Assembly: GCF_900142885.1 (NCBI RefSeq)
Contig: NZ_FRCL01000002.1
Coordinates: 310,001-374,000, forward strand
Direction: 5' to 3'
DNA from: Flavobacterium xinjiangense
GTDB lineage: Bacteria; Bacteroidota; Bacteroidia; Flavobacteriales; Flavobacteriaceae
Length of the DNA stretch: 64,000 bases
Shown here: in pieces, positions 18,583 to 27,523 of the stretch
Layout of the letters: each line of letters starts with the position of its first letter
Position numbering within the stretch: position 1 is the first letter of the stretch
The notes under the pieces: model-generated
Databases searched by the model: none
What the model was told of the DNA's origin: nothing
What the model saw: only the letters and a program-made list of their open reading frames with translations
Program-made: the position numbers and the translations under genes

Positions 18583-18604
18583 AAATATAGGGTGTTAATT
18601 TATC

Positions 18605-19219
18605 TTAGAATAATCCATGTAACTCGGCGTCAATTCTATTAAAAATAGTTCCCAAATCTTCAGGATTATCGACAAAATTTATATTGTCTACATCAATAAT
18701 CAACAATTTACCTCTGTCATACGTATGAATCCAAGCTTCATAACGCTCATTCAATCGGCTTAAGTAATCAATAGAAATTGTGGATTCATACTCACGGCCA
18801 CGCTTATGAATTTGTCCTACTAAATTCGGGATAGAACTTCTTAAATAAATTAATAAATCTGGTGCTTTAACCGTTGATTCCATTAATTCGAATAAAGAAG
18901 AATAATTCTGAAAATCGCGATTTGTCATCAAACCCATAGAATATAGGTTGGGAGCAAAAATATGGGCGTCTTCATAAATCGTCCTGTCTTGTATGATTTT
19001 TTTACCGCTTTCACGAATTTGCATTATTTGACGAAAACGACTATTCAAGAAATAAATCTGTAAATTAAATGACCAACGTTCCATTTGATGATAAAAATCA
19101 TCCAAGTAAGGGTTGTCTACTACATCTTCATAATGGGGTTCCCACTTGAAGTGTTTCGCTAATAAACGTGTCAAAGTTGTTTTTCCTGAGCCAATGTTTC
19201 CTGCTACTGCTATGTGCAT
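18605..19219 (-). CDS. Deoxynucleoside kinase (dNK family)
   Basis: A 204-residue P-loop kinase that phosphorylates deoxynucleosides for salvage. The Walker A loop is GNIGSGKTT (7-15), the DRS-type motif is QDRTIYEDAHIFA, and the lid region is QIHKRGREYESTISIDYL with the arginines that hold phosphates. Base preference cannot be told. Its ATG overlaps the stop of the upstream gene by one base (TAATG), so the two are translationally coupled. Confidence 0.9.
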   Translation of the reverse strand: MHIAVAGNIGSGKTTLTRLLAKHFKWEPHYEDVVDNPYLDDFYHQMERWSFNLQIYFLNSRFRQIMQIRESGKKIIQDRTIYEDAHIFAPNLYSMGLMTNRDFQNYSSLFELMESTVKAPDLLIYLRSSIPNLVGQIHKRGREYESTISIDYLSRLNERYEAWIHTYDRGKLLIIDVDNINFVDNPEDLGTIFNRIDAELHGLF

Positions 19220-20010
19220 TACGGTATTGTGATTTTATAATTTGTAATTCCCTCGAATGTAAAAATAGATAAAATTTGGTCTTTGTAATGGAATTTTTTA
19301 AACGTTTTTTCCGAAATTTTAATTTCAAATTTTAGTTGTTTCTCAATGTCCACATAAATAAGAATATTGTTCCTACTAAAGAGGTATTTATTTTCGTTTG
19401 TTATTTCAACAGAATCAAAAGTAGGTATTTTTCCTTTGAAGATTATTTTTCCAAATAAGTCACACATGTACCAATTATTCTCTTCGTCAATCCAATTAAA
19501 GGTATTGAAATCAGTTTGGTATTTTATTAGGTTCTTCACAAATGGGATGGAGACCGTTTTATATTCTTTTTGTAAAAAATCAAAAAGGCCTATTTGCGGG
19601 GTTAAATTATTATATATCCATAGCTTATTTTGGGAGGAAAGCCCAATTGCACCAACGAGTATTGGTATTTTATTCTCAGAAAAGTTGATCTTTTGGATTT
19701 CATTCAATTGATTGTCTAGTAAAACAGCGGTATTGAAATTCTCGTAGAATAAAACAATAGTAAGCGGATTTATCAAATCAACTTTTGTGATTTTACCTAA
19801 AGAAATATTCTTATACTCAAAGGACTCGCCTTCTTTAGATTTAAATAAAACATTGTCTTTAATATAGTAATAATAGCCAAATGGATCTTGCTCTAAAAAT
19901 TGGTCGCAATCTAAAGGAACGAAGCCAATTTTCGTTGCAGTCAGTTTTTGGTTTTGTCCAAATGCAACAGTAAAGAATGTAATAAAAAACAGAATTATAG
20001 CTTTTTTCAT
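19219..20010 (-). CDS. Exported beta-propeller-like protein of unknown function
   Basis: A 263-residue protein with a clear signal peptide, MKKAIILFFITFFTVAFGQ. The rest is beta-strand-rich with repeating short blocks (NKLWIYNNLTPQIGLFDFLQ, NNWYMCDLFGKIIFKGKI, NKYLFSRNNILIYVDIEKQL), resembling propeller blades. I do not recognise a named family. It overlaps the kinase start by one base, so it belongs to the same operon, but a shared function is not evident. Confidence 0.75.
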   Translation of the reverse strand: MKKAIILFFITFFTVAFGQNQKLTATKIGFVPLDCDQFLEQDPFGYYYYIKDNVLFKSKEGESFEYKNISLGKITKVDLINPLTIVLFYENFNTAVLLDNQLNEIQKINFSENKIPILVGAIGLSSQNKLWIYNNLTPQIGLFDFLQKEYKTVSIPFVKNLIKYQTDFNTFNWIDEENNWYMCDLFGKIIFKGKIPTFDSVEITNENKYLFSRNNILIYVDIEKQLKFEIKISEKTFKKFHYKDQILSIFTFEGITNYKITIP

Positions 20011-20124
20011 AGAACGCTAAATTACAATTAAACCTTGTATCATTACAGATGTCTAACTATTAATTTAATAGGGTATTGTAACATTAACGAGCACACCTAG
20101 TCTTATCATTAAAAATAAATAATC

Positions 20125-21015
20125 ATGTATAAAATAATCTTCGTTTTAGTATTTGCAATAGCTTCTTGTCTGGGGCTTCATGCACAAGAATTTCAAGGTA
20201 TGGCGATTTATGAATCAAAGACAAGTACAGCTGATTTTAAGACGCGAATGCAAGGGAACAAAGACATGACGCCAGATATGCAGAAAATGATTGAAGAAAG
20301 GATGAAGAAAATGTTCGAAAAAACATTCATTCTTAACTTTAATAAATCAGCTTCCATATATAAAGAAGAAGAGAAATTAGATGCTCCAGGTCAAGGTGGT
20401 GGTGGCATGCGAATGATGTCTTCGATGATGGGAGGAGGCGGTACTTTTTACAAAAATGTAAAAGAAAAATCCTATACGGTTGATAAGGATTTCATGGGAA
20501 AAGAATTTTTAGTAAAAGATTCTTTGCCTAATTTAAAATGGAAAATGGAAGCCGAAACCAGAGTTATTGGTGGGTATAATTGTTTCAAAGCGACTGCAGT
20601 TCGTCCGGCAAGTAAAACAGATTTTAGAAATTTCAGAGGCAAAAAAGAAGAAAATGCAACCGCAAAACCTACTGATGCCACTAAGAAAACGAGCTTTATG
20701 GATGAAATGAATATACCCAAGGATATAGTAATAACCGCTTGGTATACTCCAGAAATTCCTGTAAATCAAGGTCCGGAAAATTATTGGGGTTTACCTGGTT
20801 TGATATTAGAAGTGAATGATGGTAAAACAGTTATTCTATGCTCAAAAGTGGTGCTTAATTCTAAAGTAAAAGCAGAAATAAAAGCGCCTTCAAACGGGAA
20901 AGTGATTTCTCAGAAAGACTTTGACGAAACGGTTATAAAAAAAATGGAAGAATTCAGAGAAATGAATCAAGGCCAAGGAGGTAATGGCGGAATGCGCATG
21001 AGAATAGGCGGGTAG
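20125..21015 (+). CDS. GLPGLI family protein
   Basis: A 296-residue exported protein with signal peptide MYKIIFVLVFAIASCLGLHAQ. The name-giving motif is present as YWGLPGLILEVNDG, preceded by AWYTPEIPVNQGPE. A Met/Gly-rich low-complexity stretch (GGGGMRMMSSMMGGGG, about residues 95-110) and a Gly-rich Met/Arg C-terminus are unusual features that could bind metal. It is 58 bp upstream of a TonB-receptor-like barrel gene, the common arrangement for this family. Function unknown. Confidence 0.88.
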   Translation: MYKIIFVLVFAIASCLGLHAQEFQGMAIYESKTSTADFKTRMQGNKDMTPDMQKMIEERMKKMFEKTFILNFNKSASIYKEEEKLDAPGQGGGGMRMMSSMMGGGGTFYKNVKEKSYTVDKDFMGKEFLVKDSLPNLKWKMEAETRVIGGYNCFKATAVRPASKTDFRNFRGKKEENATAKPTDATKKTSFMDEMNIPKDIVITAWYTPEIPVNQGPENYWGLPGLILEVNDGKTVILCSKVVLNSKVKAEIKAPSNGKVISQKDFDETVIKKMEEFREMNQGQGGNGGMRMRIGG

Positions 21016-21073
21016 TTGTAATTCATTATTTAAGTTTAAAATTAATTATTAAGATTTCATCTCTTTTTCCTAA

Positions 21074-23776
21074 ATGAAAAAATCAATACTGCTGGCTTTA
21101 TTTTTTATTACCTCAATCTCATTTTCTCAATCTATAAAACTGGAAGGAGTCATAACTGATTTAAAAACTGTTGGTCTGGAAATGGCCAATGTAATGGCAG
21201 TTAATAAAACAACAAAAGCCATGGATTCCTACGCCATTACTAATGACAAAGGAAAGTTCATTCTTACTTTAAAACCAAATACAGCTTACAGTTTAAAAAT
21301 TAGTTATTTGGGAATGCAGAATAAAGAGCTAGAAATCACAACTTCTGCTGAAAATAGCATTAAAAACGTCATCCTTGAAGAAGGCGGAATTGAGCTGGAC
21401 GGTGTGGAAATCGTTCGTGAAATGCCAGTATCCATAAAAGGCGATACCATAGTTTACAATGGAGATTCTTTCAAAACTGGAACTGAACGCAAACTGGAAG
21501 ATTTGTTGAAAAAACTTCCTGGTGTTGAGGTAAATGCTGATGGTGAAGTTGAAGTCGAAGGTAAAAAAGTCACCAAACTAATGGTGGAAGGAAAAGATTT
21601 CTTTGATGGAGATACTAAACTAGGAGTGAAGAACATTCCTGCGGATGCCATCGATAAAATTCAAGTTTTGCGCAATTATAATGAGAATTCCATACTAAAA
21701 GGAGTCGAGAACAATCAGGACAATGTGGCCATGAACATCAAACTAAAATCAGGAAAGAAAAATTTCTGGTTTGGGGACATGACCGCAGGAATAGGAGTAG
21801 CACATGAAGAAAGCCGCTATTTAATCAATCCGAAATTGTTTTATTACAGCCCAAAATACAGCATAAATCTAATCTCAAACTTCAATAATATTGGGGAACT
21901 TCCATTGACAGTTCAGGATTATTTTAAATTCACGGGAGGTTTTAGAGGCATGATGCAAAAAGGAGGATCGAGTTTTAATGTTTCTTCTAATGATTTAGGA
22001 ATTTCACTCTTGAGGAATAATCGCGCTAAAGATATTGAAACCCAATTTGGAGCTACAAATTTCTCTTATAATGTGAATAAGGCTTGGAGTTTAAGTGGTT
22101 TTGGGATTATTTCTTCTTCCCTAACAGATTTAGAAACAAAATCGCAAACCAATATTTTACAGCCTAATTCTTCCGAAATTCAATCAACGGAAAACCGTCA
22201 AGAAGTAGCACATCAAAAAAGTAACTTGGGATTATTCAAATTAAGTTCTAGTTATAAACCTAACACAAAGTTTCAATTTGATTATGATATATTGACGAAA
22301 TTGTCCAAGCAAGATGAAAATAACTCTTTGCTTAGAGAATCTATTGTGAGCAATAATTCTCAAACGGAGAACATCAATACCTTGAAAAAACAAGATCCAA
22401 CCTCTGTGAATCAAAATCTGAGTTTGTATTACACCCAAAGCGATAAAAATATTTTTGCTTTCGAAATGCAACATTTGTACCAAGAAGAGAATCCTTTTTA
22501 CAATGCTAATTTAAGATCGCAGCCTTTTAGTTTATCGGGTTACACTTCGGGTCAAAACAGAAACGATATTAATCAAAACCGTTTTGTGAAAACTAATAAG
22601 CTCGATGCTAAGTGGGATTATTATTATATGCTTACCCCAAAAAGTAATATCAATGTTACCTTAGGAAATACGTATTCCCATCAAAACTTCAACTCCAGTA
22701 TTTTTCAAATTTTAGATAATGAAACGGTCAATAATTTGGATGATGTGGCGAATACTAATGATGTGAATTATAATTTTAACGATACGTTCTTGGGCTTGCA
22801 TTATAAGATATTGACCGGTAAATTCACTTTCACTCCAGGAGTGAGTTTGCATGCCTACAATATGACAAATGAGCAATTAGGAACCAGTAAAAGTCAAAAT
22901 TTCTACAGAGCATTACCGGATTTTTTAGCAATTTATCAAATAAAAAAAGCAGAAAGTTTAACTTATAATTTTTCCTATACCAATAATTTTACTGATATCA
23001 ATCAATTGGCCGAAGGTTATGTTTTCTCCAATTTCAACAGCTTGACAAAAGGAAATAGGTTTTTAGAAAATGCAACAGCACAAGTACATTCCCTGCGTTA
23101 TTTCAAGTACAACATGTTTAATTTCGAGAATATTACCGCCTTTGCGACTTATTCAAGAAAAGTCGATGCGATAAAAACCAGTGCATTTTTTAATGGCGTT
23201 AATCAAACATCATCACCCTATAATTCTGATTTTGCTGATGAAACCTTATCTGGAAACGGATCGTATGGGCGTTCTTTCTTGAAGAATTACAAAGCGTCTT
23301 TGGGAGCCAATTTGAATTGGTCTAAATTCAACAATATTCAAAACAATGTTTTGTCTACAAATGAAAGTTTTACACAAAGCTACACGGTGAAAGCGTCTAC
23401 CAATTATAAAAATATGCCCAATCTGGAACTTGGTTATAATGTGGTCAAAAATGATTACAACAACTCCACTTTTTACACGGAGAAACCCTTTGCCAGATTG
23501 GATTATTTCTTCCTAAAAAGTTTTTCATTCGTAACTGAATATGAGTTTTACCATTACTACAACAATGCTAAAACAGTCAATAATGAGTATGATTTCTTGA
23601 GCGCAAGCTTGATTTATCAAAAGAAAGGCAGTAAGCTGGAGTACAAAGTCAGTGGGACCAATTTATTGAATACAACATCATTAAATGATGATAGTTTCTC
23701 TCAATTCTCCACCAGAACGTCTCAATATACCGTACAACCGCGCTATATAATTTTTTCTTTAAAGTATAATTTATAA
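21074..23776 (+). CDS. TonB-dependent receptor-like outer-membrane beta-barrel
   Basis: A 900-residue protein with signal peptide MKKSILLALFFITSISFSQ. A carboxypeptidase-like regulatory domain (IKLEGVITDLKTVGLEMANV) precedes a plug-like region (TERKLEDLLKKLPGVEVNAD, NIPADAIDKIQVLRNYNENS) and a long barrel ending FSLKYNL. It is of the outer-membrane beta-barrel type that accompanies GLPGLI proteins; the substrate is unknown and may be a metal or peptide. The stop codon is immediately followed by repeat copy C. Confidence 0.88.
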   Translation: MKKSILLALFFITSISFSQSIKLEGVITDLKTVGLEMANVMAVNKTTKAMDSYAITNDKGKFILTLKPNTAYSLKISYLGMQNKELEITTSAENSIKNVILEEGGIELDGVEIVREMPVSIKGDTIVYNGDSFKTGTERKLEDLLKKLPGVEVNADGEVEVEGKKVTKLMVEGKDFFDGDTKLGVKNIPADAIDKIQVLRNYNENSILKGVENNQDNVAMNIKLKSGKKNFWFGDMTAGIGVAHEESRYLINPKLFYYSPKYSINLISNFNNIGELPLTVQDYFKFTGGFRGMMQKGGSSFNVSSNDLGISLLRNNRAKDIETQFGATNFSYNVNKAWSLSGFGIISSSLTDLETKSQTNILQPNSSEIQSTENRQEVAHQKSNLGLFKLSSSYKPNTKFQFDYDILTKLSKQDENNSLLRESIVSNNSQTENINTLKKQDPTSVNQNLSLYYTQSDKNIFAFEMQHLYQEENPFYNANLRSQPFSLSGYTSGQNRNDINQNRFVKTNKLDAKWDYYYMLTPKSNINVTLGNTYSHQNFNSSIFQILDNETVNNLDDVANTNDVNYNFNDTFLGLHYKILTGKFTFTPGVSLHAYNMTNEQLGTSKSQNFYRALPDFLAIYQIKKAESLTYNFSYTNNFTDINQLAEGYVFSNFNSLTKGNRFLENATAQVHSLRYFKYNMFNFENITAFATYSRKVDAIKTSAFFNGVNQTSSPYNSDFADETLSGNGSYGRSFLKNYKASLGANLNWSKFNNIQNNVLSTNESFTQSYTVKASTNYKNMPNLELGYNVVKNDYNNSTFYTEKPFARLDYFFLKSFSFVTEYEFYHYYNNAKTVNNEYDFLSASLIYQKKGSKLEYKVSGTNLLNTTSLNDDSFSQFSTRTSQYTVQPRYIIFSLKYNL

Positions 23777-23839
23777 GGAGCTAATCCCGCTGTACATTTC
23801 AATCTTTTTCGCGAAGGATTTCCATTGCCATCAGGGCTA
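23777..23839 (+). repeat. Structured dispersed repeat, copy C (short stem)
   Basis: It begins GGAGCTAATCCCGCTG at the base after the TAA stop and ends CATCAGGGCTA. The variable stem is minimal (TTCGCGAA), which makes this the shortest copy and shows that only the ends are conserved. The basal CCCG/CAGG pairing has one mismatch. Confidence 0.8.
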
Positions 23840-23842
23840 AAA

Positions 23843-23875
23843 AAAACCGCAATCCAATTGAATTGCGGTTTTCTA
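23843..23875. terminator. Bidirectional terminator between the barrel gene and metK
   Basis: Stem AAAACCGCAAT/ATTGCGGTTTT, loop CCAATTGA, T-rich on both outgoing sides. Confidence 0.85.
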
Positions 23876-23895
23876 TATATAAATGCTTTGAATTA

Positions 23896-25146
23896 TTACA
23901 ATCCGAAAGCTGTTTTCACTTGGTCAACAAAATCTAATTTTTCCCAAGTAAACAATTCAACAGTGACTGTTTTTTCGTTTCCACCTGGAGCAGAGAAAGT
24001 TTTAGTAACTGTTTCTGGAGTACGTCCCATGTGACCGTAAGCTGCAGTTTCGCTGTAAATAGGATTTCTTAGTTTCAAACGTTGCTCAATAAAGTAAGGA
24101 CGCATATCAAAGATAGCTTCAACTTTTTTAGCAATTTCACCATTAGTCAAGTTTACTTTTGATGTTCCGTAAGTATCAATAAAAATACCCATTGGTTTTG
24201 CAACACCAATTGCATAAGAAACTTGAACTAAAATTTCTTCAGCAACACCTGCCGCAACTAAATTTTTAGCGATATGACGTGTAGCATAAGCAGCACTTCT
24301 GTCCACTTTACTTGGATCTTTTCCAGAAAATGCACCACCACCGTGAGCTCCTTTTCCTCCGTAAGTATCTACAATGATTTTTCTTCCCGTAAGTCCAGTA
24401 TCACCGTGAGGTCCACCAATTACGAATTTCCCTGTTGGATTGATATGGTACTGAATTGCATCATTGAATAAATGCGCTTGTTTTGGGTTTTTTGCAATAA
24501 TTCTTGGGATCAAAATTTCAACGATGTCTTTTTTGATTTTCGCAAGCATAACTGCTTCTTCATCAAAATCATCATGTTGAGTTGAGATTACAATAGCGTC
24601 AATACGAGTTGGCTTGTTGTCATCGCTATATTCTAATGTAACTTGAGATTTAGCATCAGGACGTAAATACGTAATTTCGTTATTTTCACGTCTTAAAATA
24701 GCTAATTCCTGCAATAATTTATGAGATAAATCAAGTGCCAATGGCATGTAATTTTCTGTTTCGTTAGTTGCATAACCAAACATCATTCCTTGATCTCCGG
24801 CACCCTGTTCTTCAGGGTTTTTTCTGTCAACACCTTGATTGATATCAGCAGATTGTTCGTGAATAGCGGATAGAATACCACAAGAATTGGCTTCAAACAT
24901 ATATTCGCTTTTCGTGTAACCAATTTTCTTGATTACATCACGAGCGATTTGTTGTACATCTAAATAGGTGTTAGATTTTACTTCACCAGCCAAAATAACT
25001 TGTCCGGTTGTAACTAAAGTTTCACAAGCTACTTTTGATTCTGAATCAAATGCTAAAAAATTATCAATTAATGCGTCTGAAATTTGATCTGCAATTTTGT
25101 CTGGATGTCCTTCACTCACAGATTCTGACGTAAATAAATATGCCAT
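23896..25146 (-). CDS. metK: S-adenosylmethionine synthetase
   Basis: A 416-residue enzyme that makes SAM from methionine and [59 protein letters not shown] and [20 protein letters not shown] are invariant motifs. The start MAYLFTSE matches the family. An in-frame ATG 36 codons upstream is open, but those residues ([19 protein letters not shown]) are unlike MetK and lie in the structured leader. The product is the ligand of both SAM-I riboswitches in this window. Confidence 0.97.
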   Translation of the reverse strand: MAYLFTSESVSEGHPDKIADQISDALIDNFLAFDSESKVACETLVTTGQVILAGEVKSNTYLDVQQIARDVIKKIGYTKSEYMFEANSCGILSAIHEQSADINQGVDRKNPEEQGAGDQGMMFGYATNETENYMPLALDLSHKLLQELAILRRENNEITYLRPDAKSQVTLEYSDDNKPTRIDAIVISTQHDDFDEEAVMLAKIKKDIVEILIPRIIAKNPKQAHLFNDAIQYHINPTGKFVIGGPHGDTGLTGRKIIVDTYGGKGAHGGGAFSGKDPSKVDRSAAYATRHIAKNLVAAGVAEEILVQVSYAIGVAKPMGIFIDTYGTSKVNLTNGEIAKKVEAIFDMRPYFIEQRLKLRNPIYSETAAYGHMGRTPETVTKTFSAPGGNEKTVTVELFTWEKLDFVDQVKTAFGL

Positions 25147-25231
25147 AATAAATATAAATTTAAAATTAAAGGGAGGAAAATAATTGCTGGAAATAATACT
25201 AAAGGAGAGTTTCTGCTTTAGCATTTTTTCT

Positions 25232-25306
25232 ACTGAAAATTTTTCAGTATCCATAATGAATTCGTTTCATTATGAAGAGGTTGCAATCAGTTCAAATTTT
25301 TCCTCT
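25232..25306 (-). promoter_or_regulatory. Structured 5' leader of metK
   Basis: The metK transcript should start near 25312, giving a leader of about 165 nt. It contains three hairpins: AGAGG/CCTCT (25276-25280 with 25302-25306), CATAATGAA/TTCATTATG (25252-25260 with 25266-25274, 5-nt loop) and an ACTGAAAA/TTTTCAGT palindrome (25232-25248). It does not show the SAM-I core. Whether it is a regulator is inference. Confidence 0.4.
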
Positions 25307-25318
25307 TGTATTCGAGTG

Positions 25319-25348
25319 CAAATGTATGAAACCATTTTGAATTGCAAA
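25319..25348 (-). promoter_or_regulatory. Promoter of metK (TTTG-N18-TACATTTG)
   Basis: On the minus strand, TTTG (25345-25348), an 18-bp spacer and TACATTTG (25319-25326) match the Bacteroidota consensus. Confidence 0.75.
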
Positions 25349-25486
25349 TTAATCTTTTGTTTTTTTTAATTTAAATAAAGTTAATTTAACATATCCTAGT
25401 TGTCCTATAGAGATTGTGAAATAAATTGATTTTTCTTTGGTGGATTCAAAAATAATTTGCAATTTTGTCTCATCAAATAAGAAAAA

Positions 25487-25555
25487 ATGAAATTAGTTAC
25501 TATTAATATGTGTTGCATGATGCCGGAAAATTTCGCAGAGTGCACTATTGTATAG
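25487..25555 (+). CDS. Met/Cys leader peptide 1 of the metY attenuator
   Basis: A 22-codon ORF with the run NMCCMMPENF; Met-Cys-Cys-Met-Met are codons 8-12 (25508-25522). It ends 27 nt before an intrinsic terminator. The segment GCAGAG (25535-25540), inside the ORF downstream of the MCCMM codons, can pair with CTCTGC (25585-25590), the left arm of that terminator. A ribosome stalled for lack of Met-tRNA or Cys-tRNA would leave GCAGAG available and block the terminator. The ORF and pairings are seen; the function is inferred. Confidence 0.7.
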   Translation: MKLVTINMCCMMPENFAECTIV

Positions 25556-25582
25556 TTTTAAATTTTAAAATATATAATCAAG

Positions 25583-25609
25583 ACCTCTGCTAACAGCAGA
25601 GGTTTTTTA
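25583..25609 (+). terminator. Attenuator terminator 1 upstream of metY
   Basis: Perfect 9-bp stem ACCTCTGCT/AGCAGAGGT with loop AAC and six T. It lies 332 bp before the metY ATG and between two Met/Cys-rich mini-ORFs, so it can only be a premature terminator for the downstream gene or the end of a very short transcript. Confidence 0.85.
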
Positions 25610-25691
25610 TTTTATGTCGAATCCATTTCCACATCTGAAGAAATAAAAAAAGATATAATTCAATTTTGTAAAACCTATTAAACACAATATT

Positions 25692-25772
25692 ATGATTAAA
25701 ACAGTAGCAAATAAAATGATGAGGTGCTTTATGATGCGTATGTGCATCCCAATTTGCTATTGCCGAAAGTGA
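25692..25772 (+). CDS. Met/Cys leader peptide 2 of the metY attenuator
   Basis: A 26-codon ORF with six Met and four Cys, mostly within MMRCFMMRMCIPICYC (codons 9-24). The last codons CGA-AAG, as CCGAAAG (25763-25769), can pair with CTTTTGG (25809-25815) in the left arm of the second terminator (one G-U pair). That is where an antiterminator strand is expected, at the leader stop codon. Such a composition is very unlikely by chance. It has no promoter of its own that I can see, so it is probably cotranscribed with leader 1. Confidence 0.75.
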   Translation: MIKTVANKMMRCFMMRMCIPICYCRK

Positions 25773-25803
25773 AAGATAGAATCTTTGTTATAGTTCAAAC
25801 TAT

Positions 25804-25841
25804 AAGTCCTTTTGGTAAGTCATCCAAAAGGACTTTTTTTT
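25804..25841 (+). terminator. Attenuator terminator 2 upstream of metY
   Basis: Perfect 12-bp stem AAGTCCTTTTGG/CCAAAAGGACTT with loop TAAGTCAT and eight T, ending about 75 bp before the metY ATG. An alternative hairpin TTATAGTT/AACTATAA (25789-25796 with 25799-25806) overlaps its first bases. Confidence 0.88.
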
Positions 25842-25914
25842 ACTGAAGAAATGAAAAATACTAAATAAATTAAAATGCAAAATAAATAATTTATAATATT
25901 AAAATCTAAACATC

Positions 25915-27207
25915 ATGAGCACACAAAAATTTGCAACAAACGCACTACACGCGGGACACGACGTAACAAAAAATGCAGGAACCAGAGCTGTTCCTATTTA
26001 TCAAACCAGTTCTTATGTTTTCAATAACTCGGAACATGCCGCCAATCTTTTTGGTCTTGCTGAACCCGGATTTATCTATACGAGATTGAATAATCCAACA
26101 AATGACATTCTGGAGCAGCGATTATCTACTTTAGAAGGCGGTATTGGAGCGGTAGTTACGGCATCCGGAACCGCAGCAATTGCCACAACGTTATTGGTAT
26201 TGCTAAAAGCGGGTGATCATATTGTGGCTTCCAACAGTTTGTACGGAGGAACGTATAATTTATTAAAAGTTACTTTGCCAAGGTTAGGGATCACCACCAC
26301 ATTTGTAGATCCATCCAATCCGGCTAATTTTAAAAATGCTGTCCAAGAAAATACCAGAGCAGTTTTTGTAGAATCTTTGGGGAACCCAAAATTAGATGTG
26401 CTGGATTTGAAAGCTATTTCGGCTGAAGCCAAAGCATCTAAATTACCTTTTATTGTGGATAATACGGTTGCATCTCCTTATTTACTGAACCCAATTCAAT
26501 ATGGAGCCGATATCGTCATTCACTCGTTGACGAAATACATAACGGGTAACGGAACTTCCTTGGGAGGTATTATTATTGATGCAGGAAATTTTGATTGGAC
26601 GAATGGGAAATTCCCCGAATTCACTGAACCTTCCGCGGGTTATCACGGATTAGTGTATCACGAAGCACTTGGAAATGCAGCATTCATCGCTAAAGTTCGT
26701 ATCGAAGGTTTGCGAGATTATGGTGCTGCTTTGAGTCCGTTCAATGCGTTCCAGATTATTCAAGGATTAGAAACATTACCTATTCGAATTCAAAGACACA
26801 GCGATAATGCTTTGGCTTTAGCCCAATGGTTAGAAAGTCAGGAAGAGGTTGCATGGGTAAATTATCCGGGATTGAAATCGAGTAAATATTATCTATTAGG
26901 GCAGGAATATTTGCCAAAAGGACAAAGTGGAGTAGTTACCTTTGGTCTAAAAGGAGGATTTGAAGCTGCCAAAAAAGTGGCAGATGAAACTAAATTATTC
27001 TCGCTTTTAGCCAATATTGGTGACACCAAATCACTAATTATTCATCCGGCAAGTACTACGCATCAGCAATTGTCTGATGAGGAGCAAATTGCGACAGGTG
27101 TTTCCAAAGATTTAATCCGACTTTCTGTTGGTTTAGAAGATATAGAAGATTTGAAAGGAGATTTGAAAACCGTTTTTGAAAATATAAAAAAATCACAATT
27201 GGTCTAA
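25915..27207 (+). CDS. metY: O-acetylhomoserine sulfhydrylase (MetY-type)
   Basis: A 430-residue PLP enzyme of the Cys/Met metabolism family that joins sulfide to O-acetylhomoserine to make homocysteine. FATNALHAGHD, PIYQTSSYVF, the long-form sequence IYTRLNNPTNDILEQRLSTL, the PLP lysine in IVIHSLTKYITGNGT and LIIHPASTTHQQLSDEE are typical of the long (about 430-residue) MetY subtype. It is preceded by the tandem Met/Cys attenuator and followed by a terminator, so it is a single-gene unit controlled separately from the SAM-riboswitch operons. Confidence 0.93.
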   Translation: MSTQKFATNALHAGHDVTKNAGTRAVPIYQTSSYVFNNSEHAANLFGLAEPGFIYTRLNNPTNDILEQRLSTLEGGIGAVVTASGTAAIATTLLVLLKAGDHIVASNSLYGGTYNLLKVTLPRLGITTTFVDPSNPANFKNAVQENTRAVFVESLGNPKLDVLDLKAISAEAKASKLPFIVDNTVASPYLLNPIQYGADIVIHSLTKYITGNGTSLGGIIIDAGNFDWTNGKFPEFTEPSAGYHGLVYHEALGNAAFIAKVRIEGLRDYGAALSPFNAFQIIQGLETLPIRIQRHSDNALALAQWLESQEEVAWVNYPGLKSSKYYLLGQEYLPKGQSGVVTFGLKGGFEAAKKVADETKLFSLLANIGDTKSLIIHPASTTHQQLSDEEQIATGVSKDLIRLSVGLEDIEDLKGDLKTVFENIKKSQLV

Positions 27208-27229
27208 AAATTTATCTTTTGGAAGTAAT

Positions 27230-27266
27230 ACTGTCTTTGGTTTATTGGTAGGCCAAAGGCAGTTTT
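27230..27266 (+). terminator. Terminator of metY
   Basis: Stem ACTGTCTTTGG/CCAAAGGCAGT with one T-G pair, then a short T-run. The rest of the 27208-27708 gap is AT-rich and holds only the promoter at 27496-27523. Confidence 0.7.
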
Positions 27267-27495
27267 CCTATAATAGGAATAAAAATATTTAGGAACTATT
27301 TGTTATCGCTGAAAATCAAATTTCAATCTTTTTGGCATTAACAATTGAATTGGATTATTAGGATTTTGTTGACTAATTGCTTTGCGTTTTGTTTAGAAAT
27401 AGCCGTTATTTTTCTTTTTATGACTTTTTTCTGAAATTTAATCTATAAAAAATGCTTTATGTCTGATATAGTGTTAGTTGGTCGGATATGTTTTA

Positions 27496-27523
27496 TTGTA
27501 ACGTTATTATTTAAGTAAATTTG
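27496..27523 (+). promoter_or_regulatory. Promoter TTG-N17-TAAATTTG upstream of the 96-residue ORF
   Basis: TTG (27496-27498), a 17-bp spacer and TAAATTTG (27516-27523) fit the consensus. It implies a 5' leader of about 180 nt before the ATG at 27709. Confidence 0.6.

Noticed and set aside
25147..25254. In-frame 36-codon N-terminal extension of metK
   Set aside because: The residues do not resemble MetK, the family start MAYLFTSE is perfect, and the region is better explained as a hairpin-rich leader.
25614..25646. Third mini-ORF (MSNPFPHLKK) between the two metY leaders
   Set aside because: It has a single Met (the start), no Cys, and no paired terminator, so it is not a leader of the same type.
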